NCBI GenBank assembly: GCA_008360955.1
Contig: LUCM01004650.1
Span: 153,241-217,240, forward strand
From: Fasciolopsis buskii
Lineage: Eukaryota; Platyhelminthes; Trematoda; Plagiorchiida; Fasciolidae
Length of the DNA: 64,000 nucleotides
Reading direction: 5' to 3'
How positions within the stretch are numbered: the first letter of the stretch is position 1; each line of letters starts with the position of its first letter. The notes below the pieces were generated by a model. That model made no database searches, had not been told where the DNA came from, and saw only the letters and a program-made list of their open reading frames with translations. Position numbers and translations under genes: made by a program. Below are positions 48,101 to 60,385 of this stretch, one piece after another.

Positions 48101-49439
48101 AAACTGAAATAATAACCCAAGAAAAACGATAATACTCAATGTTCGATCAGGACCTGCCCGGAATCCTCAAGTGAAATTTGATTAGTTAAAGTAGCTGCAC
48201 TGTACTTTGATCACCAGGACAAAAGGCTTGAAAGTCAAGTTATTGACTGATCTAGTTTGTCTAATGGTTGTGATATTTGGCTCTCAACCAAAACCGTAGC
48301 TGTAACTTACACCTTCATTCACGGTTGTCATGACAGTATCATCAAGGCACTTCAGCTTGCAATGACGAATTCAAATCAGCTCAACACTATTCGAATTTTA
48401 CATTCGACAATTCCCAGCAATTTATGATCTCCATCTTGGAAATTTTATGCGCACTACGTTTCTGTAACTAGAGGACATAAAATATCATATTTAGTCGCAC
48501 TGTTTTACTTCCGCATAGAAATGTTTATCGTGTCTGAAGAGGTTGTGGCATTAAATGATATCCAAGAAAGCAATATTCGAGGGTTTGTGGTTGTTAAATG
48601 CTTTATTTTTAGTAATTTTCAACTTAGAATTGACTATCGTGCTCTAGTAACGTCCAAAAATAACCCCACACTTGTTTGGTCGTTTCCGGGAATGAACAAC
48701 GCTACCCATTCTGAGCTATAAAATAATATTTCCATGCGCTGATCGTAGAAAATTTGCAAGTACAGTTGTGTACAAGTGAGCTCATTTAGAATATCGTGAA
48801 TGCATCAGTTTCATACCAGCCTCACGAGAAGGTATTCGCTTTTGCAATGTTGGTTCCGATTTCAAAGCATGCAGAATTTTTCCTCAAGAGAACCAACTAC
48901 CACCATGACCATCACTCCTTAGGACTGACAGGACCAGCAGTTAAACGTAACCCATTATATCCAGTCTACACAAGGCATCAATAGGCGTGAAGCTACTAAC
49001 CAACCAGATAAACGATTCCTCGACGCAAATTAATATGTCGTGTGTAGCATTCAACAAGTGCTGAAATTCGGGGCCAGTCCTCATTAACTGTACTCATCTA
49101 AACAAACAATAGCAGTGATGTTATGGGCAACCTAAAGAAACAAACACCAGTCATGGTTTCCGCTTTCAGCGGATGGAATTTGATCAAGCATTTTGGCCTG
49201 TATGTCCTACCCAACTGCGTGCGTACGTCTCATCGAATTGTCTTGCACGTTGCTGTCAGTTTAGTTTTCACCGGGATATACCAGAACAGTGAATATACGT
49301 ATTGGGTCCAGGCACTGCAGTTTAAAAATACGGCAACTAGCTCAATATAGGCCCCATAATTTTGTAATGTCCTATTATTGATAGTTGTCATGAGGTTCTC
49401 AGCATTGTTGCATCATTACAACAAAGTACTGCGCAATAG
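45105..49439. other. Intron; possible interrupted ORF and LTR-like scrap
   Basis: 4.3 kb. It holds a 195-codon frame with one stop (47176-47769, listed separately) and a (CA)n run at about 48034-48047. At 46524-46532 there is a polypurine tract (AGGGGGGAA) followed by TGTGATG, which could be an LTR edge but is unproven. A phase-1 reading at 48519 (FIVSEEVVALNDIQESNI) after a good acceptor is an optional exon, but its donor is poor. Confidence 0.4.
47176..47769 (+). pseudogene. Unassigned intronic ORF with a single in-frame TGA
   Basis: One frame stays open for about 195 codons except for a TGA at 47482-47484. The first part includes KWKFQHFLMMRKMIHVDRIK and DCCEASSVLFGCKGQ. The second includes QNEQQLASCRCEDILTPP and SPKQNLRKFPAKTSKK, and ends in TAA. 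No family recognised. It might be a decayed retrogene, a mobile-element fragment or chance. Confidence 0.28.
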
Positions 49440-49535
49440 TGGTTGTCTGAATCCATGAGCCTTACCCTGAAAAACTTAGTTGATGTGAATGTGACTTCCG
49501 ACAGCTACAAAATGAATGCTCAAACTAAGCATCAG
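49440..49535 (+). CDS. Exon 18 of the multi-exon gene
   Basis: The acceptor is CTGCGCAATAG before 49440 and the donor is GTGAGG at 49536. The 96 bases are 32 whole codons, reading WLSESMSLTLKNLVDVNV, then DSYKMNAQTKHQ. Phase 0 in and out fits exon 17 and exon 19. The in-frame TAG immediately before it is part of the acceptor. Confidence 0.6.
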
Positions 49536-49609
49536 GTGAGGTTTAAGAAGTACTTTTTTGACATACCAAATGCCTTGAACCACCCAACTCCTGTGAACGA
49601 GCAGTTCAG

Positions 49610-50112
49610 TTTGATTACCATTTTTCAGTTTATTCCGGCACGTTGGGCAATTCTATTGAGGACTTTGCTCCGGGCATATTACCTGTGCCTGCCTATTCCT
49701 TTGATGTACTCTACTGGGCTCAACGTCTTCAATCTTTGCACAAAAATGCACTCAGTTGGGACGCAGCCATGTTCCCCACGCTGTTGACAGGCCTGAATAT
49801 ATGTGAACTACCAATGCCTACAGAGGTTATAGAAGAAATTTACGGGGCTGAGGAAACACCACTCAATCAACAGATCACAAAGGAAACAAAAAATCGCAGT
49901 TTCACTCGAAATAGTGCTGGTTTTCCAGAAGTATACGGTTTTCAACCGATTCTTGGTCAAGATATCGATAGAATAACTAAGAAAACCGGAACAGAACAAA
50001 CCAAACCAAATGATCGGGGAACGCTACTTCTACAATTGATTGATGATTTACTTGTCGGATCTACCATTGGTGCGGAACGTGCACATATCCTGATCAGCTA
50101 CAAACAAATCAG
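49610..50112 (+). CDS. Exon 19 of the multi-exon gene (largest exon)
   Basis: The acceptor is ACGAGCAGTTCAG before 49610, only 74 bases after exon 18; the donor is GTAAAT at 50113. It holds 167 codons plus two bases. It encodes an aromatic-rich start (FDYHFSVYSGTLGNSIEDF, FDVLYWAQRLQSLHKNALSW), then AMFPTLLTGLNICELPMPTE. A polar insert (TKETKNRSFTRNSAGF) and a helical end (GTLLLQLIDDLLVGSTIGAE, RAHILISYKQ) follow. A second acceptor at 49628 is stronger but gives the wrong phase. This exon is the best query for identifying the family. Confidence 0.78.
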
Positions 50113-50301
50113 GTAAATCCACCTTCGAGACTGTGTTCCTGACAAATTGCTTAAGTGCCCAACTTATTGACCTATTCCAACATCAGTTTTACTTTAATTT
50201 TTTTGTTTTTGTTCATTTTTAACACGTTTGTCAAAATGGCCGTATGCACAATCTCGTATACGGACGACGATCGTTTTGTCGAATCTTAAAGCTCGGAAAT
50301 A

Positions 50302-50327
50302 CCATGGCTTTTAGCCATGGCTTTTAG
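50302..50327. repeat. 13-bp direct tandem duplication
   Basis: CCATGGCTTTTAG occurs twice back to back, a simple slippage duplication in an intron. Confidence 0.9.
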
Positions 50328-51114
50328 CGGAACCATTGGAATCTATTTGTCTTAAATCGCTAGTTTTCATTAATCCTCACCTGATCAGGATTGCACGACT
50401 CGAGATGACTTGGATCGGTCATGAGGAAAATATAACGAAGACTTCGGAACTAACGATATAATTTATATTGAAAAATTTAGGGCAGATTAGAAATATTACA
50501 AAATCTCTATAAAGAGTAAAAATTGTCATCGAAAACAACAGCATCGTTATTCGTTAGTTAGGTTAATATAAAAATGTACATTTTCGATCACAGGTAGAAC
50601 CAACTGCAGAGGTTGTGGCAAGGCACCCGAGTTACGGATTAAGTGTTCAATAGAAAAAAAATCTTTTTTACCGGATTCAAGGAACCCAAATTCACCTTCA
50701 CTGTGAAATGGAACAAAATACCACTTTCAATGGTAGATATAAAAGACGGCGTTATCTTAAACGAGAACGGGTTAACTTTAAATAAATTCCGGTAAATGGC
50801 AAAAAACAATCGTCTTCAAATTTTTCGGAATTCAATCTTTTTCTGTTAGTTTTAGGCCACGATATTTTCAAACAACTTGATCAACACATGTGCACCTTCG
50901 AAAATGCATCAAATAAGCAATATAATTCCGGAGATTCTATTTGATTTGATGAAAAGCGAAATAATATGCATCATTGTGAGCATGAGCGTACACATGTATG
51001 TCATAGTTGTGGTCGGCAACAGAACGAGTAACATACCGCCTAACAGATCTGGAGTGTCCAGGGAGGCTACACTTTGGCTGTAAGATCCCAGGTATGCATT
51101 GCTTGCTAAGCGGC

Positions 51115-51136
51115 TATATATATATATATATATATA
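51115..51136. repeat. (TA)11 microsatellite
   Basis: Eleven TA units in the intron before exon 20. Confidence 0.92.
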
Positions 51137-51472
51137 CCTAGGCATACATGTCACAACATAGTGGAAATGGAGTGCATTGAACAATCGATGTACCATGTAC
51201 TTTTTTAATGTGAATGATATAATGCTAATAACAGCGCTGCTGATCGAGTTAATTTGCCAACGATTCGACTACGGCGGATAGTCTTTCTCAAGGCAATTTT
51301 TACAGTCGGATAACTGAGGTAACGTTCACGTGCCAACGGTTGCTATTTTGTCCTCCCATGTGTGTCTTTGTGTGTGTACGCCGGAATGGGTGACGAGTGA
51401 GGTTCGCTGTCTTGCTCCGTGTAGATGGTGAGGTTAACTAGCTTGGTGACTTTTAGAATGTTTGTTGCTCAG

Positions 51473-51577
51473 GTATATGAGGACTGTCCATATATCCGAA
51501 AACATCGCCTCCTCGTTCCGATGGACGCACATGGAGTGGGTGCTTATCGCCAGAGCCTCGGCAAATATACGTTCAAA
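51473..51577 (+). CDS. Exon 20 of the multi-exon gene
   Basis: The acceptor is TTTGTTGCTCAG before 51473. In the phase left by exon 19 it reads YMRTVHISENIASSFRWTH, then MEWVLIARASANIRS, to a donor GTAGGT at 51578 with two bases over, which exon 21 completes. The same acceptor also opens a phase-0 frame (VYEDCPYIRKHRLLVPMD and on) to a donor GTATTT at 51611. That one does not fit the neighbours. I prefer the phase-linked reading. Confidence 0.6.
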
Positions 51578-51677
51578 GTAGGTTCTGAATCCAAGTTGGA
51601 GTATTCTAAGGTATTTTCATAATCTATATTGTGCTCCTCTGCTATGGCACGCACAGCGATAGCTGACTAGCATGTCC

Positions 51678-51699
51678 ATATATATATATATATATATAT
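51678..51699. repeat. (AT)11 microsatellite
   Basis: Eleven AT units, 100 bases after exon 20. Confidence 0.92.
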
Positions 51700-52738
51700 T
51701 GTTGTATCTCTTATAAAACAACTCTTTTAGATTCCTGACAATGTTAAGGTTTTCATTCCAATCAAACCGTACTCTATAGGGACTGAATTCAGTTCGCAGT
51801 GTATGGCAAAACGATACAACAGGTTAAATGTTATTCGAACTAGCATAGGGCAGTCAGAAAACTTAAGGATTTGTCGAAGGTTCGATTACCACGAGTGACT
51901 TTTCTCAAGACCGATTTTTCAAGTTAATAAAGCCAATGGACTGTGAACTTTGACACGGATCGGCGTGTTACATTCGTCCATTCTGGAAGGTTATGTTACT
52001 CAATATTCACTTTACCGTGCGACTAAGTCGTTGAAACTTTTCGTTAATTGTCTCAACTTTAAGATGGCTATTTACTTTCGGAACGTTCACCCATGTTTTA
52101 TGACGTTTTCTGCCAAGAAAGGCAAATTTTTCCCAAAAAAATATCAAAAGCAAGTGTTATGACGGTCAGGTGTTTCATTTTATTTAATAAGATAGTAGTT
52201 TTTGCCCCAAAAGTTCTGTGAATGTTTGTCACGTTTACGTCACTTTTTCAGCGGTTTGACGGTGACATTTAACGTCACGATTCTGTCTCTCACAATAGGC
52301 GACCGACACCAGCGTTCCTATACCCACTGTATAGGTCTTCTTTTCTTTTAACACGATACAATTTGACAGCTAGGTTGCGAACAAAAGACGAAATAACGGT
52401 AACTTTTCTGATAAGCACGATGTCATTACCGCGAATTTCCAGACGCGATCCAGAAACTGTTGGCGCCGTAGGACAATGCTCATCCAATGGAGAATTTACA
52501 GTTTAATTTCACTTATGAAGCATAAAAAACTTGGCCTTTAATATATCTTTCTCAGCCTGGACTATTTAGACAAATTTATCTAGTCAGATTCCTCATTATT
52601 TGAATTGTAATCTGAATATTATTTTACTGTAGCTGTCTGCTAACTCAACTGGAATCATTTTGACCTGACTCGTCGTACTTCAATCAGTTAGGGTTGGCTT
52701 AGCAATTGCACTTGTTTTTCTTCCTTCCCCAAAACCAG

Positions 52739-52988
52739 ACCTCGGGCATCCCCTTTTACTACCAGCGGTCTACTTGTGTTACCAAACAGATCAGACTTCT
52801 TCACGCTGATCAATCATTTCAACGGGCTTTATGCAAGCATTCAGTTGCAGGCAGCCGAGGATTCCGAACCCGGTGTTGGGGATTTGTCTTTGCGTGGCGC
52901 TGATCAACGTGCAAAGATAGTTACATCAAAACGGGCGGAAAGGATTTCAGGTGGCATAGGATCCGCTAGTTTAGATCCGACAAATGAA
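52739..52988 (+). CDS. Exon 21 of the multi-exon gene
   Basis: The acceptor is CCTTCCCCAAAACCAG before 52739 and the donor is a consensus GTAAGT at 52989. One base completes the codon from exon 20, then 83 whole codons follow. The peptide is SGLLVLPNRSDFFTLINHFN, GLYASIQLQAAEDSEPG, then a charged and Gly/Ser-rich tail (RAERISGGIGSASLDPTNE). Another frame (TSGIPFYYQRS) is open for part of the exon but hits a stop. Confidence 0.75.
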
Positions 52989-54281
52989 GTAAGTCCCGGT
53001 TATTTTTCTTGCACAGGACCCAGAGTATAATGCGCTTTAACTAGAGAACAGCCAGGTTCATGAATGTATCAAATATGCATAAGTAAATAACGGAACTGAT
53101 CCCCTGATCCTCCCAATATTAAGAATGTATAGTGAACATTGCAAAACCTCTTAGTTTCTTGGGCTTTATCATTTTTGTGCCCTCCTGTACCAGTAATTCC
53201 GCCTAGGATATTTACAGGAATATGCCATAGTCAATGTCTATTTCATTTCAGAAACAGTCCCTGAAAGAGTGATATCATCCTCAGCCTCCTTTAGCTGCAC
53301 ATACTAAATTGTGAATTTCAACAATATGAGTGTAATGCAAGATAATGTTACCGACTTCACTGGATCCTTTTATAATGACTCCATTAGATTAACTCAGGTG
53401 GTTTCATTATCACCACCACTTCCGGCATATTATGGAATAACCTTCTAGCAAAGCACACTTATTAGAAACACGGTCTGTTATTGTTCAAAAATTCGGTCTT
53501 CAGATTTTAGAAGTTGTATGTCACCAACTAACTAATCCATTACTTCAAAGATTCATAACTGAACTTATGAATGACAAATCTGACAAGCTTACCTTGCAGA
53601 AGACCTAATATGGTCTTGTCCGGAACCTTCTTATAGTGAAAATCATGAAAGAACCACCGTTCAAAGTGCTCAACAAATCGGCTAATGCAGCATATTAGTC
53701 AAAGTAGACTTCGTTCGTTCGGTCACTTTCTGCGTACTGCCGACATTCGTCTACCATAACGTCCCCTATATTCTGATCCTCCCAAAGACTGGAGAATCCA
53801 TGTACAGGGATAGGGATGACAGCGAAAGCGATTGAGGTGGGCACCCTGATGAGGGGACAAAAAACCGACAACCAGCTGGCTGGAGACACAAAAGAAGATT
53901 CCTGCGAATCACGAAGAGTGGCGATCATGCGTCGTTTTTTGTTGCATCAGGTTGAATGAAAAGTGTACTTTTGTGCGTTTAGAATGCACATAGTGCGTTG
54001 GCTGCTACGAGTTTCTTTTACCGCTGCTGTATGTCCACTCCGTGTACCCTCGTATATTCACTCTTTCTATAGTAATGTGCAGCTTTTAGATAAAGACAGC
54101 GGTCAATGAGCCTTGTCATGCTGTTTAACGCCAAACGATCATGATGACTACACAGTGTATCCGCCAGTTTTTCTTCCACGGACGTGGAAGTTGATTTGCT
54201 AGGCAACCATTAGGTCAGACCATCGCCGTGCATAGAGGTGAAATTAGATAATCCGTTGACATTCTATCAACTTTTTTGTAG
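52989..54281. other. Intron, nothing recognised
   Basis: 1.3 kb. Minus ORFs at 53695-53928 and 54018-54206 read as protein-like (for example SVEEKLADTLCSHHDRLALN). They have no recognised motif and may be fragments of a dispersed element. Confidence 0.4.
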
Positions 54282-54413
54282 ACCGAACTGACAAACTGGT
54301 TAGATGATTTACACAATATTCTTCATACTGCCAGCACTATTGAGTTTCGATCAGCTGAAAGCGGGTCTTCGCTATGTTTCCGAACAATACCACTGGATTT
54401 ACCATATGGAAAG
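54282..54413 (+). CDS. Exon 22 of the multi-exon gene
   Basis: The acceptor is TCAACTTTTTTGTAG before 54282 and the donor is GTAAGTG at 54414, both close to consensus. The 132 bases are 44 whole codons: TELTNWLDDLHNILHTAST, then FRSAESGSSLCFRTIPLDLP and YGK. Phase 0 in and out agrees with exons 21 and 23. Confidence 0.76.
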
Positions 54414-57400
54414 GTAAGTGAACAATTTTGCTGTCTTACAGGTCCATTTAATTGGGGAACATTGGCAAACGATTATCTCTGTTGCAAGATCTGTTACAAC
54501 TACCTTCATTTTTGCACTCCGTAATTAGTTTAGCTACGCATTTCGTAAAAATGACAATGCGAACTGGGAGAGATTTATGCGCCTTCATTTTTCATGTAGA
54601 ACCAGAATATGATTCTGAATAGCCTGCACATCGAATATCTTGAGGAAACGCAGTTGCTTGTTTTCTATAAATGGCCAAAATTGTATGGCACCAAACACTG
54701 TAAGATTCTGGGTTAATGAAGCGGCTTCTGGAAACAGTTGCACAGTATTTTAGTCCTTCTTATTCTAACTTGTTATATTGTTTTGCGTTCCATTTTGTTG
54801 TACCCTAGTGATTTGTACTGTTCCACATGAGCAGTTGCTTTCCCAGTGTCTGTTGTTCAGTTGCACTAACCACCTCAACAAAAAAGGGAACCACAACCAG
54901 TTTGATAGACGGTATGATCATTCATGATAAGTGACCAAGCCAGTCAGCCCACCCGTAGTTTCGTCTCGTGCGGCAGAACCTACGAATTAAGTAGAGTTTC
55001 CGTAAGTACTGTCTGCTCACGATGTGAAACGAAACGCGAAACATTCAGAACTATTTGAGGTCCACTTTGGCCGGTCCCTGAGCCTAGAAAGAGCGGGATT
55101 TGGAATGTCCTGATTGCAAGCGTTTTTCACGCGACAAATACTGATGACATAATTGACTCAACAAATCATTTATTTGTATAAAAAATAAGCAACTGATGAT
55201 TGACCAACGGCTTTTAAAGGCTTTCTCCAAAAAACTCACAAAATAACAAAGAAACTGCACACAAAATGTGTTAGAAAAATAAATGAAAGAAGACACTCAG
55301 ATATTCAAGAGCCGTAGTTTTCATATTTGAACTGATAGTCTTCAAAGCTGTATCCTTCACACAGGTTCCCCCAACGATTGTTTCTCTGTTCACTAAATAG
55401 GCTTCAGATGGGTAGGCAGGCCGGATGTGATGAAACAGGTAGCCAAACCATTTGTTTAAGTTAGTATCTGAACGGCCTCTCACAGAAACATTATGAAAAT
55501 TACTTGCGTATTCATATCACAGTGAATTTTATAAGCAAACAAGTAGTAACTGATAACAGGCTGAAGTAAGCGAAAAACAATCTTGAAGAAACCGCAGCAC
55601 CAATAGGCATCACTCTGTTCGTAACCAACAATTTTCCGACTTATTTGTTGCAGTGAGTTAGTCTGATAAATGAAGTAGGTATTTTAAGAACAACCGAGGA
55701 CAAACAAAAGTCCTCACTTGGTGAAGTAATGGACATCATGATGTAGAAGTGAGAGCGGATAAGTAACCAAAGATAGCAAGATGATCTAATTTTCTGTTGC
55801 ATATGAAGACTTACGCAGTTGATATAAAAACGAGAAATGTTATATCATTGAGGATCGAATTCTCAGAGGCATAAACTGAATAAAGGTGGTCATTAGGATG
55901 TTTCAAAGATGATCCCGAAGGCTTAAGCATACCCCTCTATATAGGCAATTAGTCGAAAGTGTTTTATTACGACAATCGAAAAACAAGATTCGAGAAACTC
56001 TATATTAGCAAAGATTTTGTAACATTCAGAAGTAGAGCAAAAGCTTAATATGATAATCAGAAAAGCAAAGCTATCAGTCAGAGCCGCAATACCATATCTT
56101 AAGATGGATGAAGACATTTTCAGGACACAAACCTGTTTATTTATGCTCTATGAAGAAGCTCGGATGCTTGTTCTGTAGTAACAACGACAGATTTGCATCT
56201 TGCTTTCTGATCGTTTTGCTTTCTTTATCAAAGAGACGTTAAACCTCATCATCTTCCACGGAGGGTATAGCGGCCAACGGGAGTTCGCAAAAAGCGGAAG
56301 TTGAGCGGATACGGTGGGAATTAAGCTGACGACCTTTAGTTTGAAGCTTTGCGACGTTGATCACTTGACGATTGCCGGACAAATCCATAAAACTTGGGTA
56401 TTATCTGATGGAGTAATGCATCATAAAACTTGATAATTATTACTGATGCCTTGTGCGTCTCTTTCCTGTGACACGACGATAGATTAACTTGACTCTAAGG
56501 AAAGGCTCTTTCTAGCACTTAGGAGCTGGCTGTCGAACAACATATCAGCAAGGTAAATATCCTTCTGTCGGACTAGGGAGTTGTTTGGCTCTTGAATTGA
56601 CTTGCAATTTACAGAAATACTGCTTTTCTTTATTTATGGATTTCACTGACTAGGACTAAGGGGAACCGTCGAAGATGAATAGGTCTCCAAAAGACGAGCA
56701 AGCTTCTTAAATAGCATCTAAAGTCATGATGAAAATTTAGAAGTTTCCTTGAAATTCATATTCAAAACAGAAACAACGAGAAATATGAAAAGGATAATCC
56801 TTAAGCAACACGACATCTGCACTTCAAACTGAGCAGACAAATCTCTGTTTGGTGATTTCTTGGAATAGTGAAAAGCAGATCTTAGGATGTAATAAAAGCA
56901 GACAATGGTGACTTATGGAGATGAGCAAGCATGACTTCAATGATAATATTTCAAGATAACCATTTATGATCTACCGTAAATGCACTTTACTCTGATTATT
57001 AAAATGTAATGTCCCGATAGATCAAACGCAGTGACGGTCAGGATCGAAACACTATTGCAAATACTTAAAAGAATATTGAAAGTTTTCACAAATAGTGGAA
57101 AAATAAGGAAACCGAGTAGTGATTTGAGGTTGTATTTTTTACAAGAAAAGGAGAGTAGCGCAAGTTAGTTGTGATTACCTCCCAAATGAGATAAAACCTT
57201 GAATAACAAAGTGGAAACAGTTTCCTTTAATGGGGCTTCGTAATCAATTCTAGACATAGCACACTAGTGTGGCTATATAGCCTAAAGCTTCTACTTTCTG
57301 GAAACCACACCCTGGTCGGTAACATCTACATAGAAATGAATCTGCAACGTCCACATTAAACAACTACTTCTGTGGTCAGATCGCAAAATCATATGCTTGA

Positions 57401-58215
57401 ACTGGAGAGCGGAATACGAGACTTAGTTAGGCTTTTGAAATGAACACAGAACTTGTGTTGGCGCTAAACAATGCGGAATCAGATATTTTAAACAAAAACG
57501 TTCATTCAGGAGCTACATCGCAGGTGTCCATGTAAGGAAAGACGTTGTACTTCAAAATACCATAGCCAACTAGAGGATAAAATGCGGCCTAATGTTTAAT
57601 CAGCAAGATTTTGTATATATGTGATGATTATCAAGGGCCATGATAATATCAAGTTAACAGAAAGCACTGGTGATGTCAGAACAGAATTGCAACGTAACTA
57701 ATAAAGCAAAGCACTGGAGTAGTCATCTACAAGAAAAGTGCGAACGATAAGTTGCGATGTTTGCTTTGATGAACATTTTCCATCAAACCACCTTTTATTA
57801 CCAGAAGAAAGAATTTAGTAATTTTCTTAATTCCACTACTCCGTGTTTTCGCTTCGCAGACTGCATCGACAAACACGAGAATAGTTCTTGATAAAGAAGC
57901 AAAGCGTTCCGGTGACAAAATAATAATTAGCGACCTAATCTTCGCGTTCAGTTTTTTGTTGCTTCAGTTCGTCATGTAATCTTTTGTAGATTATGGTTTA
58001 AGGGAGTGGTCGAAACTGGAAATGCCAAAGTGACTAACTTCTGTTACTGGGAAGGAAAAATATCGTTTCGAATTCCTTCGAGAATTTCCATGACTTTTTC
58101 ATCCTCGTTGGTTAGTTCATTATCAATCAATCAGCCATGCCAACATAAAATCTCTACTGCGAATTATTATCTAACCCATTATCTTGTATCACTGTGCTGA
58201 TTGTATTTGCAACAG
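54414..58215. other. Intron, possible degraded repeat, no clear family
   Basis: 3.8 kb, AT-rich. Minus-strand ORFs at 55084-55483 and 57727-57918 have no recognised motif. No LINE or SINE signature like those elsewhere in the window is visible. Confidence 0.4.
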
Positions 58216-58422
58216 GATCACCTTCAATTCGATAGTTCGTCGATGTGGAGAGCGGTGGTTCTATTCTTATTCTTATTCTTATCAAACGAAAACTATCCGA
58301 GCAAGCCGACTGATCGATCCAACCATAGGTCACCTAGCTTATTTCACCTTAGGCATGATGGCAGCGAATTGTCGTTCAATCAAGAGTTCATCAAATGCAA
58401 CACTTTTGGCTCAGCTTCATAA
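58216..58422 (+). CDS. Exon 23, probable terminal exon of the multi-exon gene
   Basis: The acceptor is GTATTTGCAACAG before 58216, in phase 0 as exon 22 requires. It reads DHLQFDSSSMWRAVVLFLFL, then a polar tail (KPTDRSNHRSPSLFHLRHDG) and NQEFIKCNTFGSAS, and stops at TAA (58420-58422). The short Leu/Phe run is coded by a TTATTC hexamer repeat. It is only about nine residues long and is not a membrane span. A second frame is also open here, so the exact C-terminus is not certain. Confidence 0.55.
   Translation, partial: DHLQFDSSSMWRAVVLFLFLFLSNENYPSKPTDRSNHRSPSLFHLRHDGSELSFNQEFIKCNTFGSAS
58262..58282 (+). repeat. Hexamer TATTCT repeat inside exon 23
   Basis: Just over three copies of TATTCT. 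They produce the Phe-Leu alternation in the last exon, which would be prone to length change in multiples of two residues. Confidence 0.85.
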
Positions 58423-58837
58423 TCTTTAGAAGCAATGCACCACTATTTCATCAGGCATGCTTAGATTCATGGGTACTGAATGTTCATCTTGTCTCGATGA
58501 ATAGGAATTGAATCCGTTACGAACGATTGTGAATTAGATAGAGTTACTAGGTCATCCGGAATGGCTTATACATCATTCATCGAACTGGAGCACTTCACGA
58601 TAGAGATCTAATCTGCTTCCATGTTTGCATGATCGTAGACAGACACTAATGGCATTTACCTTCTAATCGGATAACGTGGCTGTGGAACACCTAAACCCAC
58701 CGACAGCTGTACAACTACCTCACGGACCTGGGCTATTTGGTCTGTTTGAATAACACCACCGACGTTAGTCGGTTCCCGTTAATTTTCATCCAAGTCCACG
58801 TGGGTACAAACCAATCATTACTTTTTGTAATATAATT

Positions 58838-58843
58838 AATAAA
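58838..58843 (+). terminator. Candidate polyadenylation signal AATAAA
   Basis: This is the first canonical AATAAA seen downstream of the TAA at 58422. It would give a 3' untranslated region of a little over 400 bases. Confidence 0.4.
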
Positions 58844-60142
58844 GACGTACAAGTTTCATAATATTCACCGGCTAGCTGGTTTTAGATACCTCTAGGAAGA
58901 TAACTGAACTGACAAGTTTAATTTACCACTCACACGTACAAGTAAAATACAACCGTATTTTCTAGATATTATATATTGGAAAAACCGTGCAACTCTGATT
59001 GTGTATGTCGATTCGTAAAACAGTCGTTCGAATGTGTGCATATATTTGCCGTTCATTGAGTGGTCCATTTTACAGTACGTGTTCGGAAGCAGAACTTCCC
59101 AGATGTTGAACAATACGAGCATGTAATTTATCGTTCGATGATATTCTCACTGTTACATAGGCGACCTCCCAATATATTTCAGACATTTTGTCATTTTTAG
59201 GCAAATAAAGATTCCTCAATACATCGGCGTGTCACATGAAGAATGACTACATTTTCGGGTGAAATGTTCCGTTCACTAGACTGAATGCGCAAAGGTTAAT
59301 GTACTAATGAACCGATGAAAAAGTAAGGAAGGACTGTAGCCAAAGCTAATTTTGAGCATTGATATCAACTGGTGAATTTATTCCACTAGAACACAATCTC
59401 TTACTACTAATAGCAACAAGGTTGGATAAGTCCGATAACCAACCGGGAACTCAGTGGTTTTCAAAACTAGTTTAGTTCGTAGCTTATATTTTGATTTCGG
59501 GGTTGTTCTGATTGCTAGGACTACTATGTCTACTTATCCCCCTATTTCATTAATCGAGATAGTGTCTTCAGTCTGCAGGTATTTTCAGGTTGTTGCATGA
59601 TCAGATGCCATTTGCCGAGATGTGGGTCAAATCAGGTTGAATATTGTGTTCGTGTAACGACCAGACTGAAATGTTTTTGTTGTTGTTTGTGTACGCCTGT
59701 GTACGAACATCAAATGGTATGACTTTGATACAAAACGGACTGTGGTCGAAATTTCCAGACCCAAGACATCTGACAAACGCATAATCTACTAATCTCAAAA
59801 TTATCTAGGGTAGGCGGGATTACAAAAAAATGGTAGATGGTCCGAATGTGATGTTCAAATTGAGCCCCGAGAACGATGCAAATCCAGTCTAAATAAATGA
59901 AATATTTTTAAATGGCAACGTCTATGTCACACACGTTATCATCGTCATAACCCGACGGAACGCAGCATTACCGAAAAATAACATTTATTGCATTGATTAG
60001 TCCATTGATATTATTGACTCCGTACTACAAGTGCGCAAACAATTAGAAAAACGTGTACAATGCATAAACAGTATTTGCAAATCCGTTCTCTTCGCACCCC
60101 TTTCTTCTACCGAATCTCCAGCTGGACCAATCTATTGCAACT

Positions 60143-60385
60143 TTGGCGCAGTTTTCCTCCCTGATATCACGTAATCACTTTGGTGGAAGTTGCCTTAAAG
60201 GAAACTTTTACGACTGGTGCCTGAAACTTTTGCGGACGGACACGGTAGCCCCGACAACGACGACGACGACGACGACAACAACAACAACAACAGCAGTACC
60301 TGCAGTATCCACAACCACATCTGTCACGACCAGTATTACCACTACACCGGGAGCAGGAGTAACGAAGAAGCGTCAGTTGGACTAG
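60143..60385 (+). other. Microsatellite-bearing ORF with a poly-Thr run
   Basis: An 80-codon frame with HFGGSCLKGNFYDWCLKLL, about thirteen consecutive Thr codons and a Thr/Ser-rich end (TTTSVTTSITTTPGAGVT) finishing KKRQLD. The run comes from a (CGA)n(CAA)n tract at 60252-60296. The same tract is open in the second frame as Asp/Asn and on the minus strand as Arg/Cys. Open frames around such repeats are expected by chance, so coding status is unproven. Confidence 0.25.

Noticed and set aside
47835..48101. 88-codon minus ORF near a (CA)n run
   Set aside because: Part of the frame is produced by the TATA/CA simple repeat, and there is no protein-like motif or splice context.
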